In this document: piece after piece, positions 17,628 through 26,873 of the stretch
How the letters are laid out: every line of letters starts with the position of its first letter
Numbering within the stretch: the stretch's first letter is position 1
From: Calothrix sp. HK-06
GTDB lineage: Bacteria; Cyanobacteriota; Cyanobacteriia; Cyanobacteriales; Nostocaceae
Length of the DNA stretch: 64,000 bases
NCBI RefSeq assembly: GCF_001904745.1
Contig: NZ_MRCD01000004.1
Span: 153,587-217,586 of the forward strand
Reading direction: 5' to 3'
The notes under the pieces: generated by a model
Told to the model about the DNA's origin: nothing
Database searches by the model: none
Seen by the model: only the letters and a program-made list of their open reading frames with translations
Position numbers and translations under genes: made by a program

Positions 17628-19484
17628 TTAAAATGGGAGGTTATTAAGAAGACCTAATGACCAGCTAATAAAGAAACCTAGTATGCTGATACCAATAACG
17701 ATGGTCAGCATGTAACCTTGTGATTGTCCGGATACACTGTATTTCAAGCTTTGTCCGCTGAATATTGCCGCAAACCCCACTAAGTTAACTAACCCGTCAA
17801 TAATGTAGCGGTCACTCCATGCTGATATTTTGGAAAGTATGGCGACTATACTTACTACCGTTGATTTGTATATACGGTCGATGTAAAAGTCATATCCTAA
17901 TAAATCTTGTATGAATCGCCATGCCAGTACAGTTGAACGTGACCATGCTTTGTGTAGATGTATTGTTGAACCTAGTAATACCCCGAATGCTGTAGATGAG
18001 ACTAGTAGGGATAATACTGTTAAATTTATACTTTCCCACGTTGGTAGTAAATACCACTGTTGAAGCATTAATGGTATTAACAAGTTCACAATTGTTAATG
18101 AAACCATTGGTACTGACATTTGCCAACCAACTTCCGGCGCCCGTCGAGTTTTCTGCTGTGGTTTACCCCAAAAAACTAACCGAAAGACTCTGGTCAAATT
18201 TAATGCCGTTAACCCGTTGACTAGTACTAGTACAACAACTACCCACGGTGAAATGTTCGCTAAACCATCTGCCCAAGATAGCATTGCCCAAAAGCTACCA
18301 AGCGGTAACATTGTCACCATACTTGCCGCACCCACTACAAATGCAGTGGTTGTTGCTGGCATCCGCGACCATAGTCCACCCATTTCGGTTAAGTCTTGGC
18401 TGCTGGTTGTAAAAATTACTGAGCCAGAACTCATAAATAACAGTGCTTTGGCTATGGCATGAGTTAACAGCAGCATCAACGCAACACCACCCTGTTCCAT
18501 ACCGACAGCTAAGAATACTAAGCCCATATACGCGCTCGTTGAATGTGATAACGCGCGTTTAATATCAGTTTGGGCTATTGAAACTAGTGTTGCACCAATT
18601 GCTGTTACCAAACCCATTACTACTAATGCATCTAACGCTATGGGTGAAAGTGCTAGTACTGGCTGAAGTTTGTACAGTAGATAGGCGCCACCAGCTACTA
18701 CCATCGAGTTTCGTAAAATCGACGCTGGGTTGGGACCCTCCATTGCTTCATCTAACCATAAATGGAAGGGAAACTGCGCGCACTTACCCGCAGGTCCAGC
18801 AATTAAAGCAAGTCCTAATAAAGTTGATACTACAGGAGAAAGTTCCGCCGTCTGTGCCCACTCGTACAAGTCTGGAAAATTCAAACTGCCTGCAATCACA
18901 GAAAGCGCGACAACAGCCATTAAAAGCATTAAGTCTCCAACGCGCTTCGTCCAAAACGCATCACGCGCGGCAGTTACAACTAAAGGTTGCGCGTACCAAA
19001 AACCAACAAGTAAATACGTTGATAATGTCAGAACTTCCAAAAGCGCGTAACTCAAAAACAACGAATCACTAATTGCTAAACCGCTTAACGCTGCTTCAAA
19101 AAATCCCATCAAGGCGAAAAAGCGAGCTAATGCCCAGTCTTTTTCCATATATCCCAAGGCATAAATTTGCGCGAGCAAACTCAAACCAGTTATTAATACT
19201 GATGCTCCAACACTAACAGTTGAAATTTCAATAGCAAACGATAAATCAAAATCGACAGCTTTAAACCAAGTTACAAGTAAACTTTGTTGATCACTGTTCC
19301 AAATCACTCTAAAAATAAGTAAGCTGTGAACAAAAGCTAATACTGTGGTTAACAAATTCAAGTACGCCGCTGGTCTTGGACCCGTCCGTCTAATTAGTCC
19401 TATTGCCCAAGGTAGCGTCAATATCGCTCCAATTAAGCCATAGAAAGGAACCCACCAACTCGTTGATAGCAGAAACTGATTCAT
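17628..19484 (-). CDS. ndhF4: NDH-1 proton-pumping subunit NdhF4
   Basis: 618 aa, NuoL/NdhF-like with about 16 membrane helices and a long C-terminal amphipathic region (WSRSTVLAWRFIQDLLGYDFYIDRIY). The core motif is FPFHLWLDEAMEGPNPASILRNSMVVAGGAYLLYK, a variant of the [24 protein letters not shown] of respiratory NdhF1. This divergence is typical of the NdhF3/NdhF4 forms used for CO2 uptake. As first gene of the operon it is transcribed away from ccmK2, and the shared 650-base upstream region presumably carries both promoters. Confidence 0.88.
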   Translation of the reverse strand: MNQFLLSTSWWVPFYGLIGAILTLPWAIGLIRRTGPRPAAYLNLLTTVLAFVHSLLIFRVIWNSDQQSLLVTWFKAVDFDLSFAIEISTVSVGASVLITGLSLLAQIYALGYMEKDWALARFFALMGFFEAALSGLAISDSLFLSYALLEVLTLSTYLLVGFWYAQPLVVTAARDAFWTKRVGDLMLLMAVVALSVIAGSLNFPDLYEWAQTAELSPVVSTLLGLALIAGPAGKCAQFPFHLWLDEAMEGPNPASILRNSMVVAGGAYLLYKLQPVLALSPIALDALVVMGLVTAIGATLVSIAQTDIKRALSHSTSAYMGLVFLAVGMEQGGVALMLLLTHAIAKALLFMSSGSVIFTTSSQDLTEMGGLWSRMPATTTAFVVGAASMVTMLPLGSFWAMLSWADGLANISPWVVVVLVLVNGLTALNLTRVFRLVFWGKPQQKTRRAPEVGWQMSVPMVSLTIVNLLIPLMLQQWYLLPTWESINLTVLSLLVSSTAFGVLLGSTIHLHKAWSRSTVLAWRFIQDLLGYDFYIDRIYKSTVVSIVAILSKISAWSDRYIIDGLVNLVGFAAIFSGQSLKYSVSGQSQGYMLTIVIGISILGFFISWSLGLLNNLPF

Positions 19485-20131
19485 TTAAACTTCCCGATTT
19501 GCCGTAATTTAAAGAAATTATTAACGATGAAACTAAGTTAACTAAAAGCCATATCCTAAAATTGTGTTCAATGTATGAATTGCACGGAATAGCTTTTTAT
19601 TACTTAGATTTTCCCGGAAATATGTCAAAAATACTACTATGCTTCGCATAAATAAACATTTATCTTTTCACGCCCAAACCCCTACCTGCTAAGATTTTCT
19701 TTGTCTCAAAAATCCAGCTTATATGTTTTATAACAAAAACTTATATTTTGAGAAAAAATAAATGGTCAGCGCACGCTTGCAGCAGAACACTGGCAGAGAG
19801 GCGCCATATACGCTCTCGCTCAACTACTCCCGCACGGTAGATTTGTCACTGTCACGTTCATCTATAAACTAACAGTATAAAGAAATTATAAATCATATGG
19901 CATGGAGAAGGAATCCGTAGTCTGTGAGAACCGGAAATACACTGATATTAAGTTGGTTAAGTTTTTCAAAACCATTTTATTATAAAGTATTATAGTAATT
20001 TATCTTGCCAGGGGTGCCAACCTTTTCTATGCTTAAGAACGAGAGTGCTTTTTGAGTTGGACTAAAATGAGCATCCCCGTCAAAAAATTCAGTAAGCAAA
20101 GTGTCGCGTAAATTTTTGTAGGAGTCTAGAA
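19485..20131. promoter_or_regulatory. Divergent promoter region between ndhF4 and ccmK2
   Basis: 647 bases without a supported gene. It must contain promoters for the CO2-uptake operon (left) and the carboxysome operon (right). An AT-rich TATTATAGTAAT-like -10 lies near 19990. One GGCGCC at 19800 is in the middle. The ccmK2 leader ends with AGGAG at 20120-20124, 7 bases before its GTG start. I could not identify a defined LysR site. Confidence 0.5.
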
Positions 20132-20440
20132 GTGCCAATTGCAGTTGGAATGATTGAGACTAAGGGTTTTCCGGCAGTTGTAGAAGCTGCGGATGCGATG
20201 GTTAAGGCTGCACGTGTAACCTTAGTTGGATATGAAAAAATCGGTAGCGCTCGTGTTACCGTTATTGTCCGAGGTGACGTATCAGAAGTACAAGCTTCGG
20301 TAGCTGCTGGAATTGAAGCTGCGCGTCGTGTGAATGGTGGTGAAGTCGTATCCACACACATTATTGCACGTCCACATGAGAACCTAGAGTATGTACTACC
20401 AATTCGATATACCGAAGCGGTGGAACAATTCCGGACATAA
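20132..20440 (+). CDS. ccmK2: Carboxysome shell hexamer CcmK2
   Basis: 102 aa single BMC domain forming hexagonal shell tiles. The pore loop KIGS lies at 36-39, with the conserved [17 protein letters not shown] and [24 protein letters not shown]. The short end (EQFRT) is that of CcmK2, whereas the next gene has the longer CcmK1 tail. It starts at GTG 20132 with AGGAG 7 bases upstream. It is the first gene of ccmK2-K1-L-M-N-O and 199 bases upstream of ccmK1. The shell lets bicarbonate in and slows CO2 leakage. Confidence 0.96.
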   Translation: MPIAVGMIETKGFPAVVEAADAMVKAARVTLVGYEKIGSARVTVIVRGDVSEVQASVAAGIEAARRVNGGEVVSTHIIARPHENLEYVLPIRYTEAVEQFRT

Positions 20441-20638
20441 TTTGCAGTACTGAAGTACCGCATTACAACAACAGGAGATGCTTGGGTTTTAGATTTTGGA
20501 TTGAGTCTGTAGCTGTTTCTAAGTATAAACTAAATTTGGTAAGTATTTGATACACGTACAATTAAAATTCAGAATTTGAGATCCGACTTCACCTTTTAGA
20601 TCAAAAACGTTTTCCTAACCCCCATTAAGGATAAAAAA

Positions 20639-20983
20639 ATGTCGATTGCAGTCGGAATGGTTGAAACATTAGGCTTCCCAGCAGTTGTAGAAGCTGCGGA
20701 TGCAATGGTCAAAGCTGCGCGTGTAACTTTGGTTGGATATGAGAAAATTGGAAGCGGACGTGTAACGGTAATAGTCCGTGGAGATGTGTCAGAAGTGCAA
20801 GCCTCTGTAGCAGCTGGTGTTGAAAACGTGAAGCGCGTTAATGGTGGACAAGTTTTATCCACACACATTATTGCTCGTCCTCACGAAAACTTAGAGTACG
20901 TTTTACCTATTCGCTACACCGAAGATGTAGAACAGTTCCGCGAAAACGTTAACGCTATTCGTCCTTTTGGTAGAAGACCATAG
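20639..20983 (+). CDS. ccmK1: Carboxysome shell hexamer CcmK1
   Basis: 114 aa single BMC domain, nearly identical to CcmK2 over the first 98 residues, with pore KIGS at 36-39 and the basic extension [14 protein letters not shown] that marks CcmK1. The tail projects from the hexamer and may help stack or mix layers. The two ccmK genes are clearly a tandem duplication whose third positions have diverged. It starts at ATG 20639, and ccmL follows after 31 bases. Confidence 0.96.
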   Translation: MSIAVGMVETLGFPAVVEAADAMVKAARVTLVGYEKIGSGRVTVIVRGDVSEVQASVAAGVENVKRVNGGQVLSTHIIARPHENLEYVLPIRYTEDVEQFRENVNAIRPFGRRP

Positions 20984-21014
20984 TTAAAACCCAAATTAAA
21001 TAGCGTCCGGAATA

Positions 21015-21317
21015 ATGCAAATTGCCAAGGTTCGCGGAACAGTAGTTAGCACCCAAAAAGATCCAAGTCTTCGGGGTGTAAAACTGCTTTTATTACAATT
21101 TGTTGACGAAGAAGGACAACTCTTGCAATCGTATGAAGTGGCTGCTGATAGCGTGGGTGCAGGAGTTGATGAGTGGGTGCTAGTAAGTCGTGGTAGTGCC
21201 GCACGTCAAGTTCAGGGTTCTGAACAACGTCCTTTAGATGCAGCAGTTATAGCGATTATCGACACAGTTTATGTCGAAGACCGCATGATTTACAGCAAAA
21301 AAGATCAATATCGTTAG
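21015..21317 (+). CDS. ccmL: Carboxysome vertex pentamer CcmL
   Basis: 100 aa of the CcmL/EutN family. It opens MQIAKVRGTVVSTQKDPSLRGVKLLLLQF, with GxVVST-K-P-L-G-KLL as signature, and continues with VAADSVGAGVDEWVLVSRGSAAR and PLDAAVIAIIDTV. Pentamers of this protein cap the 12 vertices of the icosahedral shell. The length is normal and all signature residues are present. It sits between ccmK1 and ccmM as in other beta-cyanobacteria. Confidence 0.97.
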   Translation: MQIAKVRGTVVSTQKDPSLRGVKLLLLQFVDEEGQLLQSYEVAADSVGAGVDEWVLVSRGSAARQVQGSEQRPLDAAVIAIIDTVYVEDRMIYSKKDQYR

Positions 21318-21383
21318 CAATTTGCTACGCATATGAAGCGCAATTTGTAATTGTGTTTTGTTTAATCCAGGAGGCAGAAAGTA

Positions 21384-23135
21384 ATGGCAGTCCGTAGCGC
21401 GGTGGAGGCGGCGCCCCCAACCCCGTGGTCAAAGAATTTGGCTGAACCAAACATCGATGCAACGGCGTTTGTACACTCATTTTCCCATATCATCGGGGAT
21501 GTAGAAATTGGCGCCAATGTAATTATTGCACCGGGTACTTCAGTGCGAGCTGACGAAGGTACGCCGTTTTATATAGGTGAAAATACTAATCTCCAAGATG
21601 GTGTAGTAATGCACGGCTTGGCGCAAGGTCGCGTAATTGGCGACAATAAGAAAGAATATTCGGTATGGGTAGGTAAAGACACCTGTATCACTCACATGGC
21701 TTTGATTCATGGCCCTTGTTATGTGGGAAATAATTGTTTTATCGGCTTTCGCTCGACGGTATTTAATGCCAGAATCGGTGACGGTTGTATTGTAATGATG
21801 CACGCGCTTATTCAGGATGTAGAAATTCCGCCGGGTAAGTACGTACCATCAGGAGCAATAATTACTAGCCAGCAACAAGCCGACCGTTTGCCAGATGTGC
21901 AAGGTTCGGATAAAGAGTTTGCTCACCACGTAGTTGGTATCAATCAATCTCTTCGCGCTGGCTATCTCTGTGCTGCGGACACAAAGTGTATTACGACGAT
22001 TCGGAATGAGTCTAAGTCGTCTAGTCAGAGTCAAAATAACGGTTTTAGTTTTGCTTTTGAGAGGGACAACGAGGTGTTAGGTAATAAGTTAGGCGCCGAA
22101 ACAGTAGATCAACTACGCTATTTGTTTGAGCAAGGATTTAAAATTGGAACCGAACATGTTGACCAGCGTCGATTCCGCACTGGTTCATGGGCTAGCTGTT
22201 CTCCAATTGAAGCGCGCTCTCTACAAGATGCTATTGCAGCATTAGAATCGTGTTTAGTTGAACATAGTGGTGAGTACGTCCGTTTGTTTGGTATTGATAA
22301 AGGTAGACGTCGCGTTCTCGAAACAATTATTCAACGTCCTGATGGTGCAGCGGCGCCATCAGCTACAACAGTTGGATTCAAAGCGCCAGCTACAAGTTAC
22401 GGTAGCAATGGTGGTAACCATAGCAACGTTAGCACTACTTATGGAAATGCAGGCGCCAGCTACAGCAATGGTAACGGTAGCGGTCGCATTAGCAGCGAAA
22501 CTGTAGAGCAAATTCGCTCCTTACTCAGTAGTGGATACAGAATTGGCACGGAACACGTAGACGAAAGACGCTTCCGTACAGGTTCATGGCAAAGCTGTCA
22601 ACCAATCGAATCAACCTCCACAAATGACGTAATTTCTGCTTTGGAAGATTGTATGATAAACCACCAAGGCGATTACGTGCGTTTAATTGGTATCGACCCG
22701 AAAGCCAAGCGCCGGGTTCTTGAAACAATAATCCAACGTCCAGGTGGTGCAGTTGCACCTAGTAGCAATGGTGCCTCAAAATCGTTTGCTGCACCCGCAG
22801 TATCGGCGCCTGCTGCAAGTTATTCTAGCTATTCTTCTTCGAGCAAATCTTCGAGCTACTCCTCTTCTAGCTCACGCTTAAGTCCAGAGGTCATCGACCA
22901 TCTGCGCCAACTCACTGCTGGAGGGTATAAAATTAGCGCAGAACACGTAGACGAACGCCGTTTCCGCACTGGTTCGTGGCAAAGCTGCGGGCAAATTCAG
23001 GCAAACTCTGAACGTGACGCTGCTGCTGCACTCGAAGGATTCCTCTCGGAATATCAAGGTGAATACGTGCGTTTAATTGGTATTGACCCCAAAGCCAAGC
23101 GTCGCATCTTAGAATTAATCATCCAACGTCCATAA
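21384..23135 (+). CDS. ccmM: Carboxysome scaffold CcmM, gamma-carbonic anhydrase domain plus three SSU-like repeats
   Basis: 583 aa. Residues 1-210 are a left-handed beta-helix gamma-carbonic anhydrase with zinc ligands His77, His104 and His109. A Cys196/Cys202 pair matches the disulfide that activates the enzyme in other cyanobacteria, so it is probably active. Three Rubisco-small-subunit-like modules follow (about 237-318, 370-452 and 500-583), each with [12 protein letters not shown], joined by Ser/Gly/Ala-rich linkers. These modules condense Rubisco. Modules 1 and 2 carry two cysteines each (W-x-SC and ESC/EDC) while module 3 has only one, which fits redox-controlled binding in the first two. 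GGAGG lies before ATG. An internal start is listed separately. Confidence 0.96.
   Translation: MAVRSAVEAAPPTPWSKNLAEPNIDATAFVHSFSHIIGDVEIGANVIIAPGTSVRADEGTPFYIGENTNLQDGVVMHGLAQGRVIGDNKKEYSVWVGKDTCITHMALIHGPCYVGNNCFIGFRSTVFNARIGDGCIVMMHALIQDVEIPPGKYVPSGAIITSQQQADRLPDVQGSDKEFAHHVVGINQSLRAGYLCAADTKCITTIRNESKSSSQSQNNGFSFAFERDNEVLGNKLGAETVDQLRYLFEQGFKIGTEHVDQRRFRTGSWASCSPIEARSLQDAIAALESCLVEHSGEYVRLFGIDKGRRRVLETIIQRPDGAAAPSATTVGFKAPATSYGSNGGNHSNVSTTYGNAGASYSNGNGSGRISSETVEQIRSLLSSGYRIGTEHVDERRFRTGSWQSCQPIESTSTNDVISALEDCMINHQGDYVRLIGIDPKAKRRVLETIIQRPGGAVAPSSNGASKSFAAPAVSAPAASYSSYSSSSKSSSYSSSSSRLSPEVIDHLRQLTAGGYKISAEHVDERRFRTGSWQSCGQIQANSERDAAAALEGFLSEYQGEYVRLIGIDPKAKRRILELIIQRP
22059..22076 (+). promoter_or_regulatory. 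Candidate internal ribosome site and GTG start for short CcmM
   Basis: GAGAGGG at 22059-22065 lies about 8 bases before GTG at 22074, which is codon 231 of ccmM, just ahead of the first small-subunit-like module. Other beta-cyanobacteria make a short CcmM from such an internal GTG. A product of 353 aa with only the three modules would result. Position and spacing support it; translation is inferred. Confidence 0.6.
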
Positions 23136-23236
23136 AATTCATGGTGTGTGAAAGCACTTTAATTTTGCGTAATATTGCTTGATTGTAATAGCTTTCACGC
23201 ACCTACCAAATTTTTGCTTAAAGGTAACGTTTTATT

Positions 23237-24058
23237 ATGTCAGTGCCGCCACTGCTGCGACTTGGTAGTAGCTTTGAATCTTATATCGGTGGCGAGGTGA
23301 TAATTCACGAAAGTGCAGTAATTGCACCCGGTGTAATTTTAAACGCAGCTCCAAATAGCAAGATTATAATTGGTGCTGGGGTATGTATTGGTATGGGTTC
23401 AGTAATTCAAGTTGATACAGGTACCCTGGAAATCGAAGCTGGAGCAAGCTTAGGCGCCGGATTTTTGATGGTTGGTGAAGGTAAAATTGGAGCAAATGCT
23501 TGTATTGGTGCAGCTACCACTGTTTTTAGATGTTCGGTGGAGGCATTCCAAGTTGTGGCGCCAGGTTCAATACTAGGAGATAACAGTCGTAGCACTATTG
23601 ATATTGAAAAGAGCTTAGAGAATCAACCTACAAGTCAACCTGCAAGTCAAGATAGTTCAAGTCAAGCTGCTTTGAATTCAACTCAAACTACACAGCAAGA
23701 ACTAGAGGATGTATGGTCAGAGGGTAGTAATAGTAACAGCACTTACAGCAACAATAGATATAAGTTTAATAATGGATATTATTCTGCGAGTAAAATAAAG
23801 CACGAGACTGCGAGCTTAGGTTCAACGCCAACAGTGGACAACCCTGACGCGGTTCCATCACAGTCTGATACTTCTAATAGCTCTAGTTTAATTCCTCAAC
23901 AACCATCAAGTTCTATCCAACCTCAAGCCAACGTTGATCAAAACACTTTTGGGACTCATATTTCTGGACAAACGAGTATCCAGCGACTATTAGTAACTTT
24001 ATTCCCCCATCGACAAGCGTTAAATAAACCTTTGTTAGATGACGGCGAGTCAGAATAA
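23237..24058 (+). CDS. ccmN: Carboxysome assembly protein CcmN
   Basis: 273 aa. The N-terminal half is a hexapeptide-repeat beta-helix (VIIHESAVIAPGVILNAAPNSKIIIGAGVCIGMGSVIQ...ANACIGAATTVFRCSV) that pairs with the CcmM anhydrase domain. A long Ser/Gln/Asn-rich linker (about 130-240) leads to the C-terminal encapsulation peptide, an amphipathic helix TSIQRLLVTLFPHRQALN at about 246-263 that recruits the CcmK shell. The architecture is complete. It lies 101 bases after ccmM and 53 before ccmO. Confidence 0.93.
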   Translation: MSVPPLLRLGSSFESYIGGEVIIHESAVIAPGVILNAAPNSKIIIGAGVCIGMGSVIQVDTGTLEIEAGASLGAGFLMVGEGKIGANACIGAATTVFRCSVEAFQVVAPGSILGDNSRSTIDIEKSLENQPTSQPASQDSSSQAALNSTQTTQQELEDVWSEGSNSNSTYSNNRYKFNNGYYSASKIKHETASLGSTPTVDNPDAVPSQSDTSNSSSLIPQQPSSSIQPQANVDQNTFGTHISGQTSIQRLLVTLFPHRQALNKPLLDDGESE

Positions 24059-24111
24059 GTGTTAATCCTTAAATACGGTATTATCAAGTCGAGTATCCAG
24101 GAGTTAGGAGA

Positions 24112-24876
24112 ATGGAGGCATACAATCAACGCTCGATTGGCGCGAATCAGCCTCGACGAGATATACTCAAGGATACAGCCTTGGGAATGGTATCAACGCG
24201 CAGTTTTCCTGCAATAGTTGGCACGGCGGACATGATGCTCAAGTCGGCAGGCGTACACTTAATCGGCTATGAAAAAATAGGTGATGGTTATTGCACTGCT
24301 GTTATACGCGGTGGAATTGCCGATATTCGTTTGGCTGTTCAAACTGGTGAAGATACTGCTAAACAATTTAATGAGTTTGTCTCAAGTTTAGTAATTCCCC
24401 GCCCATATCCTAACTTAGAAGTTATATTGCCTATTAATAGCCGTTTAAGTCAGCTTGCAGAAGGAGACTCCTACAGTCGGTTAAGCAATTTAGCTATTGG
24501 CTTAATAGAAACACGGGGTTTTCCCGCATTGGTCGGCGCCGCTGATGCTATGCTCAAAGCTGCCGATGTACAGTTAGCAGCTTATGAAAAAATAGGGGCT
24601 GGTTTGTGTACCGCAATAATTCGCGGTTCAGTAGCAAATGTCGCTGTTGCAGTCGAAGCTGGAATGAATGAAGCTGAACGGATTGGTGAACTTAATGCTG
24701 TAATGGTTATTCCACGACCACTTGACGAACTCGAACAAACATTGCCCATCGCAAGTTGTTGGGTAGAAGAACGTCAACCGTTGAATATACCACTCAATAT
24801 TAGACAACCAGTTGCAGAAGCTCAAGAATTACCAGAATTAGCAAAACTCCCAATGAAAATTACAGAAGAACTATAG
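24112..24876 (+). CDS. ccmO: Double-BMC carboxysome shell protein CcmO
   Basis: 254 aa with two tandem BMC domains (about 25-108 and 127-215). Each has the ALGMVSTRSFPAIVGTADMMLKSAGV / AIGLIETRGFPALVGAADAMLKAADV opening, a YEKIG pore region and a IPRPYPNLEVILPI / IPRPLDELEQTLPI ending. Trimers make pseudo-hexameric shell facets and CcmO is required for carboxysome formation. There is a short N-terminal extension (MEAYNQRSIGANQPRRD) and a Pro-rich C-terminal tail. TTAGGAG lies directly before ATG, and a second AGGAG 12 bases upstream is better spaced. Confidence 0.93.
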   Translation: MEAYNQRSIGANQPRRDILKDTALGMVSTRSFPAIVGTADMMLKSAGVHLIGYEKIGDGYCTAVIRGGIADIRLAVQTGEDTAKQFNEFVSSLVIPRPYPNLEVILPINSRLSQLAEGDSYSRLSNLAIGLIETRGFPALVGAADAMLKAADVQLAAYEKIGAGLCTAIIRGSVANVAVAVEAGMNEAERIGELNAVMVIPRPLDELEQTLPIASCWVEERQPLNIPLNIRQPVAEAQELPELAKLPMKITEEL

Positions 24877-24897
24877 TTAATTGCTATTAAAAAAAAA

Positions 24898-24935
24898 CGT
24901 TGTACACACCTAATAGATTAGAGGTTAGTACAACG
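24898..24935 (+). terminator. Hairpin after ccmO, possible terminator
   Basis: CGTTGTAC and GTACAACG form an 8-bp perfect stem with a 22-base loop, 21 bases past the ccmO stop, preceded by a run of A. It lacks a U-tract, so termination is only likely. Confidence 0.4.
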
Positions 24936-25742
24936 CTAAATACTATCCCCCAAGATTTATTTCTTTAAGGTGTGTAACGCGGTGTCAGCGCTATGAACAA
25001 AGTTCACTATAAGCCTTTGAGACTCATAACGAATCGGTGGTAGTGAGACTTTGATTTCCTAGTGCTGTGGCTGGAAGGCATCTTACGCTTTGCTTGTTTT
25101 TCGATGATAGCCGTTCTAGCTCATAAAGAAAAGACGAATATTCTGATAAGCAGGATAGATAAATCCCTATTAAACTAATTACCTACGGTACACTTTGCTT
25201 CGCAACAATGCGTGAACGTGAACGCAATTACTCCACACATAAACATGCGATTACATTTGTCTTCAACTGCGGAATATTACTGAGATTTGACTGGAATTCT
25301 AGAATGGCGCCGAAACTTGATGAAGGAAAAAGTTAACATTACATAGGCTTTTTACTATCGTTCTAATTTAATTTATGATTCAATTCATAGACTCTAATCT
25401 ATGGTGCAAAAAAAATTTTAGGTTTTTGCCATTATTTTCTGCACTATTTCTTAGTGTTCTGTGATACTAGAGTTATATAGTGATGTCAATTGAGCTGTAA
25501 TATTGCTCGATATAGTTGTTAAATGGTTAATCAAAGGACTATTCGTTTATTTATAGCTTTTCAAAGAAAAGACCCTTTAAAAACGAGCTAGAACACAGGA
25601 AACGGTTCGCACTATCCGAGCATCTGGCAAAAAAGTAGTCCTTTGTGTAATAAACGGTTAATAACATGCGTGTAATAATGCTTTCTCAAAAAGAATTGCT
25701 AATTGCTATACCGTATGAACTGCTATTAGAGGAGAATCACCT
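24936..25742. other. Long intergenic region before the LysR gene
   Basis: About 800 bases, AT-rich in its second half, with no supported gene and one GGCGCC (25316). It probably carries the lysR promoter and leader. GAGGAG at 25729-25734 precedes the TTG start. A small RNA is possible but I see no defining structure. Confidence 0.45.
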
Positions 25743-26672
25743 TTGAACCAAGCCACCCTACACCAGTTAAAGGTGTTCGAGGCAGCGGCACGTCACGGTA
25801 GCTTTACCCGTGCTGCTGAAGAACTATTTTTGACACAACCTACTGTTTCGATGCAAATAAAACAACTTACCAAATCGGTTGGGTTGCCTTTATTTGAGCA
25901 GGTTGGCAAACGTTTGTATTTGACTGAAGCAGGAAGAGAGTTATTTGCGACTTGCCGTCAAATTTTTGATACTATAGCTCAATTTGAGATGAAGGTCGCG
26001 GACTTAAAGGGTCTGAAACAAGGGCAATTGCGCTTGGCTGTAATTACTACTGCAAAGTATTTTATCCCGCGCCTTCTTGGTCCATTTTGTCAATTATACC
26101 CAGGTATAGATATTGCATTACAGGTAACAAATCACGAGGGTATTCTCGAACGCATGAGCGCGAACCTCGATGATTTATACATCTTGAGCCAAGTACCTGA
26201 GCATATGGACGTTAACTACCAACCATTCTTAGAAAATCCAATGGTTGTTGTGGCGCCAGTAAATCATCGACTAGCGAAGGAGAAAAATATTTCCATCCAG
26301 CAGCTAGAAGACGAACCGTTTATCATGCGTGAACCAGGTTCGGGAACTCGTCGTTCTATCCAAAAATTATTTGACGAACACAATATTAGCGTGAAAGTCA
26401 AACTAGAGCTAGGAAGTAACGAAGCGATAAAACAAGCAATTGCAGGTGGTTTAGGAATCTCAGTACTATCGCGTCACACCCTGATGCCAGAATCATCAGA
26501 CTTGACGATTTTAGATGTTGAGCATTTCCCTATTAAACGTGATTGGTACATGGTTTACCCCAATGGTAAACAGCTTTCAATTGTCGCGCGCACTTATTGC
26601 GAGTACCTTTTGGATGCAGCCAAGCAATTTAATCAAAAAACTATTGGAGTTTATGCCGAAGCCGAAAGATAA
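25743..26672 (+). CDS. rbcR: LysR-type regulator, RbcR-like
   Basis: 309 aa. The N-terminal winged HTH (LHQLKVFEAAARHGSFTRAAEELFLTQPTVSMQIKQLTKSVGLPLFEQVGKRLYLTEAG) is classic LysR. The rest is a periplasmic-binding-like effector domain (GQLRLAVITTAKYFIPRLLGPF, then EPGSGTRRSIQKLF and QAIAGGLGISVLSRHTL). It starts at TTG 25743 with a good GAGGAG. In Nostocales the gene after ccmO is a LysR regulator of the RbcR/CcmR class that controls Rubisco and carbon-uptake genes. That identity is inferred from position and the strong effector domain likeness, and paralogues CmpR and NdhR are hard to exclude. Confidence 0.8.
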   Translation: MNQATLHQLKVFEAAARHGSFTRAAEELFLTQPTVSMQIKQLTKSVGLPLFEQVGKRLYLTEAGRELFATCRQIFDTIAQFEMKVADLKGLKQGQLRLAVITTAKYFIPRLLGPFCQLYPGIDIALQVTNHEGILERMSANLDDLYILSQVPEHMDVNYQPFLENPMVVVAPVNHRLAKEKNISIQQLEDEPFIMREPGSGTRRSIQKLFDEHNISVKVKLELGSNEAIKQAIAGGLGISVLSRHTLMPESSDLTILDVEHFPIKRDWYMVYPNGKQLSIVARTYCEYLLDAAKQFNQKTIGVYAEAER

Positions 26673-26873
26673 ACTTTAATTGACACTGCTTGATAATGGT
26701 ACACATGTCGCTATATATCGCCATGCGGATGGCGCCGTATGAAGTACTATAAAAGCAATAATTGCCTGAAGTACACAGAAAAACGCCATCCAACCGTTAA
26801 ATTCTATTTTACCGAAGAGCTAAATTTTGATGAGCGGAATAAAATGCGATAGTAAGTAACCCATGAGGATTTA

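Noticed and set aside
18578..19072. Long plus-strand frames opposite ndhF4
   Set aside because: They are antisense shadows of the conserved ndhF4 frame with no independent support.
24112..24876. Calling the double-BMC gene a fusion of the two ccmK genes
   Set aside because: Both domains differ clearly from CcmK1/K2 and match the CcmO two-domain form.
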